Source of the DNA: a virus
Length of the DNA: 25,797 nucleotides
IMG/VR virus record: IMGVR_UViG_3300017917_002031
Location: 1 to 25,797 of that record
Reading direction: 5' to 3' (one strand)
Shown here: piece by piece, positions 1-7,347 of the stretch
How positions within the stretch are numbered: position 1 is the stretch's first letter
Layout: each line of letters opens with the position of its first letter
Translations under genes and position numbers: made by a program
Notes under the pieces: model-generated
Database searches by the model: none
Told to the model about the DNA's origin: nothing
Seen by the model: only the letters and a program-made list of their open reading frames with translations

Positions 1-183
1 ATTGTTGGAGCCAATATCTTCGGTTAGATGTTGTGAACGAAGGGCTTGCTCTTGGTTCTCTAAAAGAACAGCAGTAACCTTCTTACGGTAATCGTCACCG
101 ATAGATGGAAGGGCCTCGTGATTGAGGACCGGATTCCACTTTTCGGTCAAAATGTCATATGGGGTATTTTCTTGAAATTGCAT
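1..183 (-). CDS. 23: Major capsid protein gp23, N-terminal 61 residues (cut by window edge)
   Basis: This is the precursor of the protein that builds the T4-type head lattice; only its first 61 codons are in the window and the rest lies beyond base 1. The start MQFQENTPYDILTEKWNPVL resembles the T4 gp23 N-terminus (a KAELLNKWKPLL-like helix, then an ENQE segment). In T4 the first 65 residues are a propeptide removed by gp21 after an FLTE sequence. Here HLTEDIG at residues 53-59 lines up with that site, so a propeptide of about 56 residues is inferred. The start is supported by AGGAGAT about 10 bases upstream and by a late promoter motif at 212-218. It is the last visible gene of the head operon, downstream of protease and scaffold as in T4. 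Identification rests on the N-terminus plus gene order. Confidence 0.88.
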   Translation of the reverse strand, partial: MQFQENTPYDILTEKWNPVLNHEALPSIGDDYRKKVTAVLLENQEQALRSQHLTEDIGSNN

Positions 184-211
184 TTTAGTAATATCTCCTG
201 TGAGTTAAAAT

Positions 212-218
212 TATTTAG
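212..218 (-). promoter_or_regulatory. Late promoter motif CTAAATA for gp23
   Basis: On the minus strand this reads ACTAAATAATTTT, close to the T4 late -10 element TATAAATA. The last A is 28 bases from the gp23 start, which leaves a normal leader of roughly 20 bases carrying the AGGAGAT ribosome binding site (192-198). Promoter identity is inferred from recurrence of the motif upstream of other late genes in the window. Confidence 0.7.
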
Positions 219-230
219 TAAATTTTGTGT

Positions 231-1304
231 TTATACTTTCTTGTTGATTCTTGCAATTGCGCTAGCATAGTTTTCAACCAAAGTTGTTGGTATATTAGCT
301 GGTTGTGAGAATGTATCAACTGCATCAGCAACACGGGCTGGGGCAGGTCTTGTTCCGGTCATGTAATTTTCTTTGATGGCTACTAATTTTTCTCTATATT
401 CCTCTGGGCTTGAGAATTGAACGTTTTCCATCAAATTTTGCAACTTGGCAATTTGGGTATCTGCTAGGTCGCGAGTTTCTGCAACAAAGATTCCAGCACA
501 CTCTGTGAGTGAAACTTCTTTGCGTAGATTAATGTTTTCGTTGATGCTGCTGTTCAATTGGGTTTCCAATTCACGATTTTGAGCATAGATTTCATCGAGA
601 ACATTGTATTTTTCTGATGGAACATCAATGTAATGATTTTCAAACAAGTTCTTCAAACCACCAATGAAGTTTTCTGCAATCTGGGTTTTGATTCCTTGTT
701 CGACGGCAACTGCATTTTCAGTCATCCATTCTTCAACAACATAATCTAGATAATCATCGACCTTTTCGACCAATGCTTCTGTTACGTTGCTCAGTTCAGT
801 TTGTACACCTTCATCCAATTCAACCAAAACTCTTGAGAGGTGTTTTTCTACTCTATCTGTTACTGCTGCTTCAAAAATTGCTTCTAGCTTATTTACTAGA
901 GATGGAGAAACATCTTCGCCAAGAAGTTCTGCAATAGCAGCTCTGAAGTTTTCATTAACTTCTTTTTCTTCTTCGTTTTCTTCTTGGTCTATATCGTATT
1001 CATCTTCATCGGTTGGTCTTCTTTCGATTACTCTTGCAGCATCAATTCCTTGCTCAAGCTCTTCTGGATGTGCTCCTTTATCCAGGGCCTGACGATAAAC
1101 ACCTGTGATTGGAGTTCCGTCTTTCCCACTTGGAATGGAAGAGTATGCTTGTGTTACTGGAACACCGACTTCTACCGGTGATGGAATAAATGATCCTTTT
1201 CCTGACGTGTCGTGGTCGCTCTTGCCGGTCATGTCTACTGGAGCCTTACCCATTGATTGAGCAACGGCTTCTACTAGTGAGGTTTTGTTGTTTTTCTTTT
1301 GCAT
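231..1304 (-). CDS. 22: Prohead core scaffold protein gp22-like
   Basis: Probable main internal scaffold of the prohead, around which the capsid protein assembles and which the prohead protease then degrades. It lies between the protease gene and the capsid gene as gene 22 does in T4. The 357-residue product is hydrophilic, with a strongly acidic stretch at about residues 95-117 and long predicted helices from about 118 to 290 (heptad-like regions around NRELETQLNSSINENINLRK). It has matches to the T4 gp21 cleavage rule (L/I)xE before a small residue, for example LVE/A at residues 10-13 and IFE/A at 143-146. AAGGA lies 11-15 bases upstream of the start. T4 gp22 is shorter (about 270 residues). 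Assignment rests on position, composition and cleavage motifs more than on direct sequence likeness. Confidence 0.75.
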   Translation of the reverse strand: MQKKNNKTSLVEAVAQSMGKAPVDMTGKSDHDTSGKGSFIPSPVEVGVPVTQAYSSIPSGKDGTPITGVYRQALDKGAHPEELEQGIDAARVIERRPTDEDEYDIDQEENEEEKEVNENFRAAIAELLGEDVSPSLVNKLEAIFEAAVTDRVEKHLSRVLVELDEGVQTELSNVTEALVEKVDDYLDYVVEEWMTENAVAVEQGIKTQIAENFIGGLKNLFENHYIDVPSEKYNVLDEIYAQNRELETQLNSSINENINLRKEVSLTECAGIFVAETRDLADTQIAKLQNLMENVQFSSPEEYREKLVAIKENYMTGTRPAPARVADAVDTFSQPANIPTTLVENYASAIARINKKV

Positions 1305-1328
1305 TTCTATAGATCCTTAGTCTTTTAA

Positions 1329-1335
1329 TATTTAG
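1329..1335 (-). promoter_or_regulatory. Late promoter motif CTAAATA for gp22
   Basis: The minus strand reads AAACTAAATATTAAAAG in the 50-base gap between the 1355-2077 gene and the scaffold gene. The distance to the start codon is 24 bases, leaving room for a leader with AAGGA. It is the same heptamer as the gp23 promoter. Confidence 0.68.
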
Positions 1336-1354
1336 TTTAAAAATAATTTTAAAA

Positions 1355-2077
1355 TTATGGAAAAATTCCCAGCTTTTGGGCTTGTGTAGTTGTTTTTGCC
1401 AAATCCAATCTTCGTTTTAAATCTGAAAGTTGCAAATCTGAAATTTCTGTGGACGTTTTTGGTTTGAACTTTTCTGTTTCAGTTCTTGGTACTAATGGTC
1501 TGAACCATCCGTGTGTTCCAGATCCTTCCCAACGCAATGAAAGTTGATGTGGAGCAATATCTCCAACTTGCGCTTCCATAGAAGGTGCTCCGCTCAAAGT
1601 TTCAAGATCGGATGTCACCTTTCCAAATAAATTTCCAAGTGCTCCGCCCATGGCTGCGCTTCGTTTACTGCCACCCAAAAGATTTGAAGCACCTTGTGCC
1701 AGAGAGCCACCAAAGAAACGACCGACACCACCAGCTAATTTTCCACCCGCTGCAATGGTGGCTACATCTCCCAAACCCATCTTTGTTCCCCAAGGTGTTT
1801 TTAATTCTTGATTTCCTAAAAGTATTTCGTGCCAAGATTTATCTGGTTTTTGTTTTTCTGGGCTTGGCATCCCTTGACCACTTTGATTTGACGCCGAAGA
1901 AGACGTAGAATTATTTGGAAGCTCTTTCTTTTCTGAACTTTCCTCTTCTTCTTTTTTCTTTTTTTCTTCTGTTGGTGGAATACCAGAAGAAGCATCTTTT
2001 GCTTCTTGTAATTTTATATTTGAATTTAAAATTTGAATCAGTTGTGTTTTGACTGACTCATTTAACTCGTATTTCAT
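1355..2077 (-). CDS. Unknown head-module protein with Gly/Ala-rich segment and candidate prohead protease site
   Basis: I do not recognise this 240-residue protein; T4 has no counterpart between genes 21 and 22. Residues 1-25 look helical and end in LQE followed by Ala (23-26), which fits the (L/I)xE cleavage rule of T4-type gp21. Residues 34-80 are a low-complexity charged and Ser/Asn/Gln-rich linker (KKKKEEEE, NNSTSSSASNQSGQ). Residues 100-155 are a Gly/Ala-rich, weakly hydrophobic stretch with many small-xxx-small spacings (AAGGKLAGGVGRFFGG and so on). The C-terminus (176-240) is polar, with GTHGWFRPLVPR. It overlaps the protease gene by 4 bases (ATGA), so it is co-expressed with it. AGGA lies about 9-12 bases before the start. 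A cleaved internal head or ejected protein is a plausible inference, not established. Confidence 0.8.
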   Translation of the reverse strand: MKYELNESVKTQLIQILNSNIKLQEAKDASSGIPPTEEKKKKEEEESSEKKELPNNSTSSSASNQSGQGMPSPEKQKPDKSWHEILLGNQELKTPWGTKMGLGDVATIAAGGKLAGGVGRFFGGSLAQGASNLLGGSKRSAAMGGALGNLFGKVTSDLETLSGAPSMEAQVGDIAPHQLSLRWEGSGTHGWFRPLVPRTETEKFKPKTSTEISDLQLSDLKRRLDLAKTTTQAQKLGIFP

Positions 2078-2721
2078 CCAAGATTCCTAAAATATTGTTC
2101 AAATACCTTTACGATATTTTTGTCCAGAGTTTTACCACTAGATCTTTTAATGAGTTTACGAGCTTCTTCAGAGTGTCTTTCAGTCCAGCTATTATTTTCA
2201 TAGATCCATTCCTTTCCTTCCATTATTCCGTTCACAAATGCGCTTGGGGCAGATGGGTCTGCAACAATATCAATTGCAGCCAACATGAAATCTTCTTGAA
2301 CTTCTTGATATCCGTTCTTGGTCTTCAAAGAACCCATTCCACGAGTTGAAACACCTAATTGTGCTCCTTCTTGGATCAAGTTTTGAACAATACGACCCAT
2401 TGGGGTGTCAAGAATTTTTGCACGACCATAGATGTTTTTTCCATCTTCGTGCAATTCTTTTACAATGTGTGAAACGCGGTCCAAGTTTACAGATGGTCCG
2501 GTTGGGTGATTAAGTTCGCCCAAAGCACGGCCCTTTGCAACGTATTCTACGATATATCTTTTGCATTCTTTTAAAAGAATATTTTGTGGATAAATTCTTC
2601 CATTTCTATTCTTTACATCGGATTGCATAAAAATGCCTTCAATGAAAATATGCTTACTTCCATTGCCTACATTCTCTGTTACGTATTTAATATCTTCTGT
2701 TAGTTCTGTGATTAGTTTCAT
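2074..2721 (-). CDS. 21: Prohead core serine protease gp21
   Basis: This is the maturation protease of the prohead (peptidase family S21-like/U9). In T4 it cuts capsid, scaffold and core proteins at (L/I)xE sites before DNA packaging. Family landmarks are visible: the YPQNIL helix after NGRIYP (residues 41-50), the His motif GELNHP with H72, the Ser motif LGVSTRG with S125, and the following AIDIVADPSAPSAF (149-162). H72 and S125 are the likely catalytic pair. At 215 residues it matches T4 gp21 in size. The start overlaps the upstream gp67-like gene by ATGA and its end overlaps the next gene by ATGA, so translation is probably coupled. Short LxE-type motifs in the neighbouring gp22-like, gp68-like and 240-residue proteins are candidate substrates. 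Confidence 0.93.
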   Translation of the reverse strand: MKLITELTEDIKYVTENVGNGSKHIFIEGIFMQSDVKNRNGRIYPQNILLKECKRYIVEYVAKGRALGELNHPTGPSVNLDRVSHIVKELHEDGKNIYGRAKILDTPMGRIVQNLIQEGAQLGVSTRGMGSLKTKNGYQEVQEDFMLAAIDIVADPSAPSAFVNGIMEGKEWIYENNSWTERHSEEARKLIKRSSGKTLDKNIVKVFEQYFRNLG

Positions 2722-2876
2722 TGTTTGGGTCTCAATAAATTTTGTGCTACGATTTTATATTGGTCTTCCAAACGCTTTCCAACTTTTGTATAGAGAACTT
2801 TTGATATATTTTCTTTAAAAGCAACGGCGTTTTCTTGGATTACATTCTTTATTATCTGTCTAGTTTGATTTTTCAT
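2718..2876 (-). CDS. Small prohead core protein, gp67-like (52 residues)
   Basis: This short gene fills the gap between the 138-residue core gene and the protease gene and overlaps both by ATGA. The product begins MKNQTRQIIKNVIQENAVAF, is basic and fully helical in character, and has no Cys or Trp. AAGGA lies about 8-12 bases upstream of the ATG. T4 carries two small core genes, 67 and 68, between portal and protease, so position and composition suggest a gp67-type core protein. Residues 19-48 align without gaps to residues 23-52 of the upstream 138-residue protein with 10 identities in 30 (FKxNI, then L, K, E, Y and a final LL), suggesting the two are paralogues. Exact correspondence to T4 67 or 68 is uncertain. 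Confidence 0.72.
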   Translation of the reverse strand: MKNQTRQIIKNVIQENAVAFKENISKVLYTKVGKRLEDQYKIVAQNLLRPKQ

Positions 2877-3289
2877 TTCAAAAGTCCTTGTATTTTGTTA
2901 TAAAATTCAACGTGTTGTTTAAAAGAATCACCATTATTAAAAATTTCTGAAACCATTTTTTGTCGATTTTCGGAATTTAATGCTTCAAATAAATTTTTGA
3001 TTGCGCCTAAATCCGATTCAGTAATATTTAGCAGGCTTTTATTTTTAAATTCATATTTTCCTGGGTTAAAATTATTTACAAAATTTAAAAATTCTTGCAA
3101 TTCTGTTGTGTTTTGGGTTTGTTTTGTCGATTGCAACAACACATTAGAACATTGGATGTACAACTCTTCTATTGATTCATTTAGTTTAAAAGCCAAAGCG
3201 TCGATAATATTTTGCTTAAAATATTGATCTTCTTGTCTTGCAAGACCGTTTAAACCATTTTTTAATAAATTTTTTGTTACTGCATTCAT
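2873..3289 (-). CDS. Prohead core protein, gp68-like
   Basis: This 138-residue, mostly helical hydrophilic protein sits between portal and protease, where T4 has genes 67 and 68. The motif EDQYFKQNIIDALAFKLNES at residues 20-39 is of the type seen in small prohead core proteins of T4-like phages and recurs in the neighbouring 52-residue product. LFE followed by Ala (100-103) fits the prohead protease rule, as expected for a core component destroyed at maturation. The start overlaps the end of the portal gene (ATGA), so coupled translation is likely; there is no strong ribosome binding site of its own. Assignment is from position and character, not from a close match. Confidence 0.65.
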   Translation of the reverse strand: MNAVTKNLLKNGLNGLARQEDQYFKQNIIDALAFKLNESIEELYIQCSNVLLQSTKQTQNTTELQEFLNFVNNFNPGKYEFKNKSLLNITESDLGAIKNLFEALNSENRQKMVSEIFNNGDSFKQHVEFYNKIQGLLK

Positions 3290-4842
3290 TGTGGTGGTTG
3301 TCCTGCCTGTTGCTGTTGCATCATTGCTGCTGCCTGTTCTGCTTGTATGCGCTGTCTGTCTACTTGCATCTGCTTATCCAAGAGCTGCATATCTTCCTCT
3401 GTTTGCTTTAACACATTTCTGCGAATATATTCAGTTGAAAAATATTGACCGATGAAAGGTTGAACCATAGACAACATTTTTACACGTTCGCCCAAAATTT
3501 CTGCCTCTTTCAAATCCCAGAAATAATTATCTGTATTGTACACAAACTTGATTTGTGTTTTTAGTTCATTCCAGTCGTCATCGGTTACTACGCCCTTTAG
3601 CAGTAGTTGAACTCTCAGCAAATCTAGGAATAACTTAGTAAATTGATGACGAAGACGTTCGATGAATTTATAGAACTTAACTTCTTCTCTTGTAATTTCT
3701 ACAGAACGACCCATATTGAAACCAGTTGATTCTGATGTCAATCTGCTGATTGGTACATTCAATGAGTTGTACAACTTCTTCTTGAAGTATTCAACGTCTT
3801 CAACCTGTGACATGGCTTGACCACCGGGAAGAGTGCTGATTTCTGTTCCACGAGAACCTTCGCGACGTGGTAACCAATAATCTTCAAGCACAGACAAATG
3901 GTTACGTTCGTCGCGGATTTCACCAGTTGCTTGATTGTAGATTACACGGTTGCGGAAACGGCTCATCATGTCCCGCATGTATTGTTCGGCCTTTTGCTTT
4001 GGTAACTGGCCTACGTCTACGTAAAAGATTCTGCGCTCCGGTGCGCGGGCAATGCGGTAAACTAGAAGAGCATCTTCTAGTTGTCTAAGCATGTTTAAAG
4101 GTCTGATAGCCTTGTGCAAATAGCCCAAGACACGCTTTGTATTAAGATCAATTACACCGGAGGGCACATACGCAACGCTGTCTAATGACAGCTGAAGCCC
4201 GCCGGGACCAGTCATCATATAAGATTCTTTATCGGTGTTTGTATAAAGATAATATTCTTCAATATCCTTGATTATTTGTACGCTTTGCTTGTTTATGGTT
4301 TCCATTTGTTTATGGACTTTGCGTACTTTTTTGATTTTTAAAGGATCAATAGGTAATAGTTCTTTTATTCCTTCATTTGGCAATTCTTTGTCAATTACAA
4401 TGCTGTAGAATACCTTTGAATCTACATACCATCTTCTAAAAATTTCATAGCTTTTCCCACCAAAATCCAACAAATGCAAAACTCTGTCAAACTCTTTATA
4501 AATTTTAAATTTAATTCCTTCTGAAATTGGAAGATCCTTTAAATCCAATTTAACAGGTTTTCTATCTGTACCGGGTACTATAGATGCATTTACGATTTCA
4601 TCAATAGCGTTGTCAACCTCTGGATAAATTGACATGTTTCTATATTGTACTACAGAAGCATTTTCATCCCGAAGATTTGCTGCATAATCTAAAGCCGTAC
4701 CAAAAAATCCACCAGCTTCTACAGTTACGGTTCCATCAAATATTTCAGGTGCAGTAAACGATTGAATGGTTTTTTCTGCACGATCCACTTTCGTGGGTGC
4801 TGGCTTTTTTCCAAATTGTAATCCAAATAATTCTATTTCCAT
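3286..4842 (-). CDS. 20: Portal protein gp20
   Basis: This is the dodecameric vertex protein that nucleates head assembly and forms the channel through which the terminase pumps DNA. At 518 residues it is near the T4 gp20 length (524). The most conserved gp20 blocks are clear: YRIARAPERRIFYVDVGQLP (262-281), then RDMMSRFRNR, then LEDYWLPRREGSRGTEISTL (319-338) with GGQ and the EDVEYFKKKLYNSLNVP helix that follows. These blocks are the ones used for g20 marker surveys of cyanophages. The last 30 or so residues are a Gln/Ala-rich tail ending QQQQAGQPPQ. AGGAA lies about 8 bases upstream of the ATG. It follows two tail tube genes and precedes the core genes, as in T4 apart from the extra tube gene. 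Confidence 0.96.
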   Translation of the reverse strand: MEIELFGLQFGKKPAPTKVDRAEKTIQSFTAPEIFDGTVTVEAGGFFGTALDYAANLRDENASVVQYRNMSIYPEVDNAIDEIVNASIVPGTDRKPVKLDLKDLPISEGIKFKIYKEFDRVLHLLDFGGKSYEIFRRWYVDSKVFYSIVIDKELPNEGIKELLPIDPLKIKKVRKVHKQMETINKQSVQIIKDIEEYYLYTNTDKESYMMTGPGGLQLSLDSVAYVPSGVIDLNTKRVLGYLHKAIRPLNMLRQLEDALLVYRIARAPERRIFYVDVGQLPKQKAEQYMRDMMSRFRNRVIYNQATGEIRDERNHLSVLEDYWLPRREGSRGTEISTLPGGQAMSQVEDVEYFKKKLYNSLNVPISRLTSESTGFNMGRSVEITREEVKFYKFIERLRHQFTKLFLDLLRVQLLLKGVVTDDDWNELKTQIKFVYNTDNYFWDLKEAEILGERVKMLSMVQPFIGQYFSTEYIRRNVLKQTEEDMQLLDKQMQVDRQRIQAEQAAAMMQQQQAGQPPQ

Positions 4843-4861
4843 TATTCATTCCTAATAAAGA

Positions 4862-5461
4862 TTAATTGTCATTTGTAAACTTTACACCATTATTATAAAG
4901 TTCTATGTAATCGTAAACCATTATGACTGCAAACATATTTAATGCATTTGGATTATTCATGCTAAAGCTTATTGGCTGAATTGATGATGGCCAGCAACCT
5001 TGTAAAACAAAAGATTTTAAAGGAGCGGTATTTTCACCATTTAGTCCCAAATGATATATTGTCCAGTTTGTTGCCTTATAAAGCGCACTATCTACCGTGC
5101 TTGACGTAGCTCCCTGCTTAAACGAAATGTTTGTATGATTATCATTTATGGCGTTTTGCCATGCATGAAATTTTTTCCAAAGATTTCCCGAATCTGTGCT
5201 ATCATCCAAAACAGTAAAAGACCATGTGCCATAATCTTTTTCTCCAGGATAATAATATTTTCTACCAAAATAATCATAAGACTGAGATTTTGTAGAAAGT
5301 TGTGGTATCTGTGTAGATCTTACATGAAATTTAGTAAATGCTGCACTTTGAGCTACACTATTGGCGGGTGTAGTAAAAGATGGAATATTACCTTCAATGT
5401 AAAAACGATTTGCGCGAGTACCGCCGTTAAATCGTGTTTTAAAATTAGTAATTGGTTCCAT
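4862..5461 (-). CDS. Second tail tube protein, gp19 paralogue
   Basis: This 199-residue protein is homologous to the tail tube protein encoded next to it: both begin with ITNFK, two variable residues, then FNGGTRANR. Family features continue with YYYPGEKDYGTWSFTVLDDS (gp19 has a GDR...WTVTV block here), WKKFHAWQNAI and the C-terminal GCWPSSIQPISFSM followed by NPNALNMFAVIMVYDYIE, which matches the gp19 GLWP and final strand. It is somewhat longer than T4 gp19 (163) and is inserted between gp19 and portal, where T4 has nothing. It has its own AGGGAAT about 9 bases before the ATG and follows its paralogue by 3 bases. It may be a minor tube subunit, a tube-end protein or the main tube protein itself; the sequence does not decide between these. 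Confidence 0.85.
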   Translation of the reverse strand: MEPITNFKTRFNGGTRANRFYIEGNIPSFTTPANSVAQSAAFTKFHVRSTQIPQLSTKSQSYDYFGRKYYYPGEKDYGTWSFTVLDDSTDSGNLWKKFHAWQNAINDNHTNISFKQGATSSTVDSALYKATNWTIYHLGLNGENTAPLKSFVLQGCWPSSIQPISFSMNNPNALNMFAVIMVYDYIELYNNGVKFTNDN

Positions 5462-5464
5462 TTT

Positions 5465-6001
5465 TTATATTCCCTGTATGTATTTAATTTTATCAAATAT
5501 CATTTGAACTGTAAATGTAACCAAATCAGAAGAACCCATATTTAAATCTATTTGACCAATCACAGATGGCCAACATTTTCGTAATTCTATTTGACGCAAA
5601 ATGTCGGAACCATTTATGTCATATTGAGTTATTCTCCAAGTTTTTTGCAAAGATTGATATGTAACATCATTGGTTGTATGGGTTTTGTGGCCATCCAACA
5701 ATTCTTTCCAATAATTAAATGATCTCCACAAAGTATTATTATTTGAATCATCGTATACTGTTACAGACCAAGGTGAGTACTGTCTGTCTCCAGCATAATT
5801 TACAGGTCTGCCACGATATGGTACAGTTATAGTACTAACAACTGCCAAAGGAAATTGGGTTGCTACAATTTTAAATTGTGTGTCATATGGATCTGGTGGC
5901 AATCCAGGCCAACCGCCAATTATATCGACAGTATATCTGTTAGCTCTTGTTCCACCATTAAATCCACTTTTAAAATTGGTTATACTGTTTGTATTTGCCA
6001 T
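5465..6001 (-). CDS. 19: Tail tube protein gp19
   Basis: This is the subunit of the inner tail tube through which DNA passes. The 178-residue product has the gp19 signature GRPVNYAGDRQYSPWSVTVY (about residues 77-96; T4 has NRKINVAGDRTFDDWTVTV), then LWRSFNYWKELLDGH, an IELRKCWPSVIGQIDLNMGS block and a last strand VTFTVQMIFDKIKYI. It lies directly after the sheath gene as in T4 (18-19). The start is preceded only by weak purine-rich sequence, so coupling with the sheath gene 6 bases upstream is likely. It closely resembles the next gene, especially over the first 20 or so residues. Confidence 0.92.
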   Translation of the reverse strand: MANTNSITNFKSGFNGGTRANRYTVDIIGGWPGLPPDPYDTQFKIVATQFPLAVVSTITVPYRGRPVNYAGDRQYSPWSVTVYDDSNNNTLWRSFNYWKELLDGHKTHTTNDVTYQSLQKTWRITQYDINGSDILRQIELRKCWPSVIGQIDLNMGSSDLVTFTVQMIFDKIKYIQGI

Positions 6002-6007
6002 ATATTA

Positions 6008-7315
6008 TTACTGAGTCAAGTTTAGAGTGATAGTCAGACTCTCCGTACTCAATATCGGTCTTACAATTACAGTAACATTCAAAGTTGTGGAATTGTCTGT
6101 GTTGTTTGTGCCATCACATATAATTTGTGTTTTTGTCGTATCCAAATATGCTGCATATTTTTCTAAGTATGTTGAAATCTCAGAATTCAAACTTGATCTT
6201 GTTGTTGCATTATTTACAAGATACAGATATTTCAGAGCAATATTTGTAACATCATTATTTATTGCAATTTGTAAACGAGATGGTCCAATTCTTTCGGTTA
6301 TTGCAATTGTGGTTGATGTTCCACCTGTTGCACCAACTATATCTTGGCCCAAGAATTGTGGTGTGTTTGATACATAAAAATTAACTCTATTTGTTCTTAG
6401 AGTATTTTTAGAAGAAGTATCTTCCCATTTTACTGCATTGCTTATAAGTCCATTTAAAATGGTTGAACGATTTATACCAGCTACTGTTAGATACAATTCG
6501 TTATTGTCTTTTGCGCGAGCAAAAGCACCAGCAACATCTGAAACCGCTGGTAGGCTATACGTGATCGTGGTGCTTTGGACTACAGAATCTGTTTGCAATG
6601 AAGTTACAGTTTTATATCCAGAGATATTAAAAACTCTGCTTCCAAAATCAGAACCAGCAGAAACATCAGTTCCAGCAGGAACAAATGCAGTATACCCTGC
6701 CATGGATACGCTCGCACCAACTTGTCCAGTAGAATCTGCTGGTGTTGGAAAAATTCCTGTCAAATATGGTTTCGTGGTCAACCATGTGCATAGTGCAGTA
6801 TTGGTTGTGGTGCCCATCAAAACATCCAAAGACTTGTTATTATCAGTCTCATATTTGGCCAAACCAGTGGTGGATCCAGCGATTACTAATGTACCGCCGT
6901 AAGCCAAATAACTTATTGCATTCAAAAAATCATACCCAGCAGTCAATCCCGACAATGTTTGGTTTCCATTATTTTTAAAGAAACCATAAGTTCCACCTTG
7001 AGTTGTGGTAGAAACCAAGCAATAAGTAACTCCACCCAATTGATTTAAATTGGAAACTAAATCATTTGGATTGGTATATACAATGTATTGGGTTCCGGTG
7101 CTACCTAAAGCTGGAGAATATTTAAAAGCTCTTGAATATACTAACCATCCAAAAAGACCACCCGGATCTACTGAAGTTGCATTATTTTGACCATTAAAAT
7201 TTGGATTTACAAAAGTAGAACCCGCAATAAAACCAGCTAAAAGAGGTGTTCCTCTTGTTTCAGTTTGATACTGGCTGCTGTTAGTAAAAGAGCTTAATGA
7301 TGGGTTGGTGGGCAT
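6008..7315 (-). CDS. 18: Tail sheath protein gp18, short form
   Basis: This is the contractile sheath subunit. The 435-residue product has an N-terminal TRGTPLLAGFIAGSTF region and DPGGLFGWLVYSRAF. Its sheath core blocks are LPAVSDVAGAFARAKDNNEL (a PSGDVAGVYAR-type motif) and AGINRS. The C-terminal domain carries a polar ERIGPSRLQIAINNDVTNIA segment, a LNSEISTYLEKYAAYL helix, the ICDGTNNT turn and the closing IVRPILSTESLTITLNLTQ strand. T4 gp18 is 659 residues, so this sheath lacks most of the outer insertion domains and is close to the minimal sheath of simpler contractile tails. It sits between the large terminase and tail tube genes as in T4. AAGG lies about 8 bases upstream and a consensus late promoter lies at 7337-7344. 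Confidence 0.87.
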   Translation of the reverse strand: MPTNPSLSSFTNSSQYQTETRGTPLLAGFIAGSTFVNPNFNGQNNATSVDPGGLFGWLVYSRAFKYSPALGSTGTQYIVYTNPNDLVSNLNQLGGVTYCLVSTTTQGGTYGFFKNNGNQTLSGLTAGYDFLNAISYLAYGGTLVIAGSTTGLAKYETDNNKSLDVLMGTTTNTALCTWLTTKPYLTGIFPTPADSTGQVGASVSMAGYTAFVPAGTDVSAGSDFGSRVFNISGYKTVTSLQTDSVVQSTTITYSLPAVSDVAGAFARAKDNNELYLTVAGINRSTILNGLISNAVKWEDTSSKNTLRTNRVNFYVSNTPQFLGQDIVGATGGTSTTIAITERIGPSRLQIAINNDVTNIALKYLYLVNNATTRSSLNSEISTYLEKYAAYLDTTKTQIICDGTNNTDNSTTLNVTVIVRPILSTESLTITLNLTQ

Positions 7316-7336
7316 TTTGAACCTTTTTATCTAAAT

Positions 7337-7344
7337 TATTTATA
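7337..7344 (-). promoter_or_regulatory. Consensus T4-type late promoter TATAAATA for gp18
   Basis: The minus strand reads AAAATTATAAATAATTTAG in the gap between the terminase stop and the sheath start. It is an exact match to the T4 late promoter element TATAAATA. The last A is 22 bases from the gp18 ATG, leaving a leader of about 15 bases with AAGG. This is the best promoter match in the window. Confidence 0.78.
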
Positions 7345-7347
7345 ATT

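Noticed and set aside
787-1092. Plus-strand ORFs lying over the scaffold, sheath, terminase and other minus-strand genes (for example 787-1092, 6438-6902, 8886-9314)
   Set aside because: They lie opposite well-supported genes, have low-complexity or Ser/Cys/Phe-rich translations, and lack ribosome binding sites.
3025-3031. CTAAATA motif inside the 138-residue core gene (minus strand)
   Set aside because: Intragenic and about 150 bases from the next start; expected by chance in AT-rich sequence.
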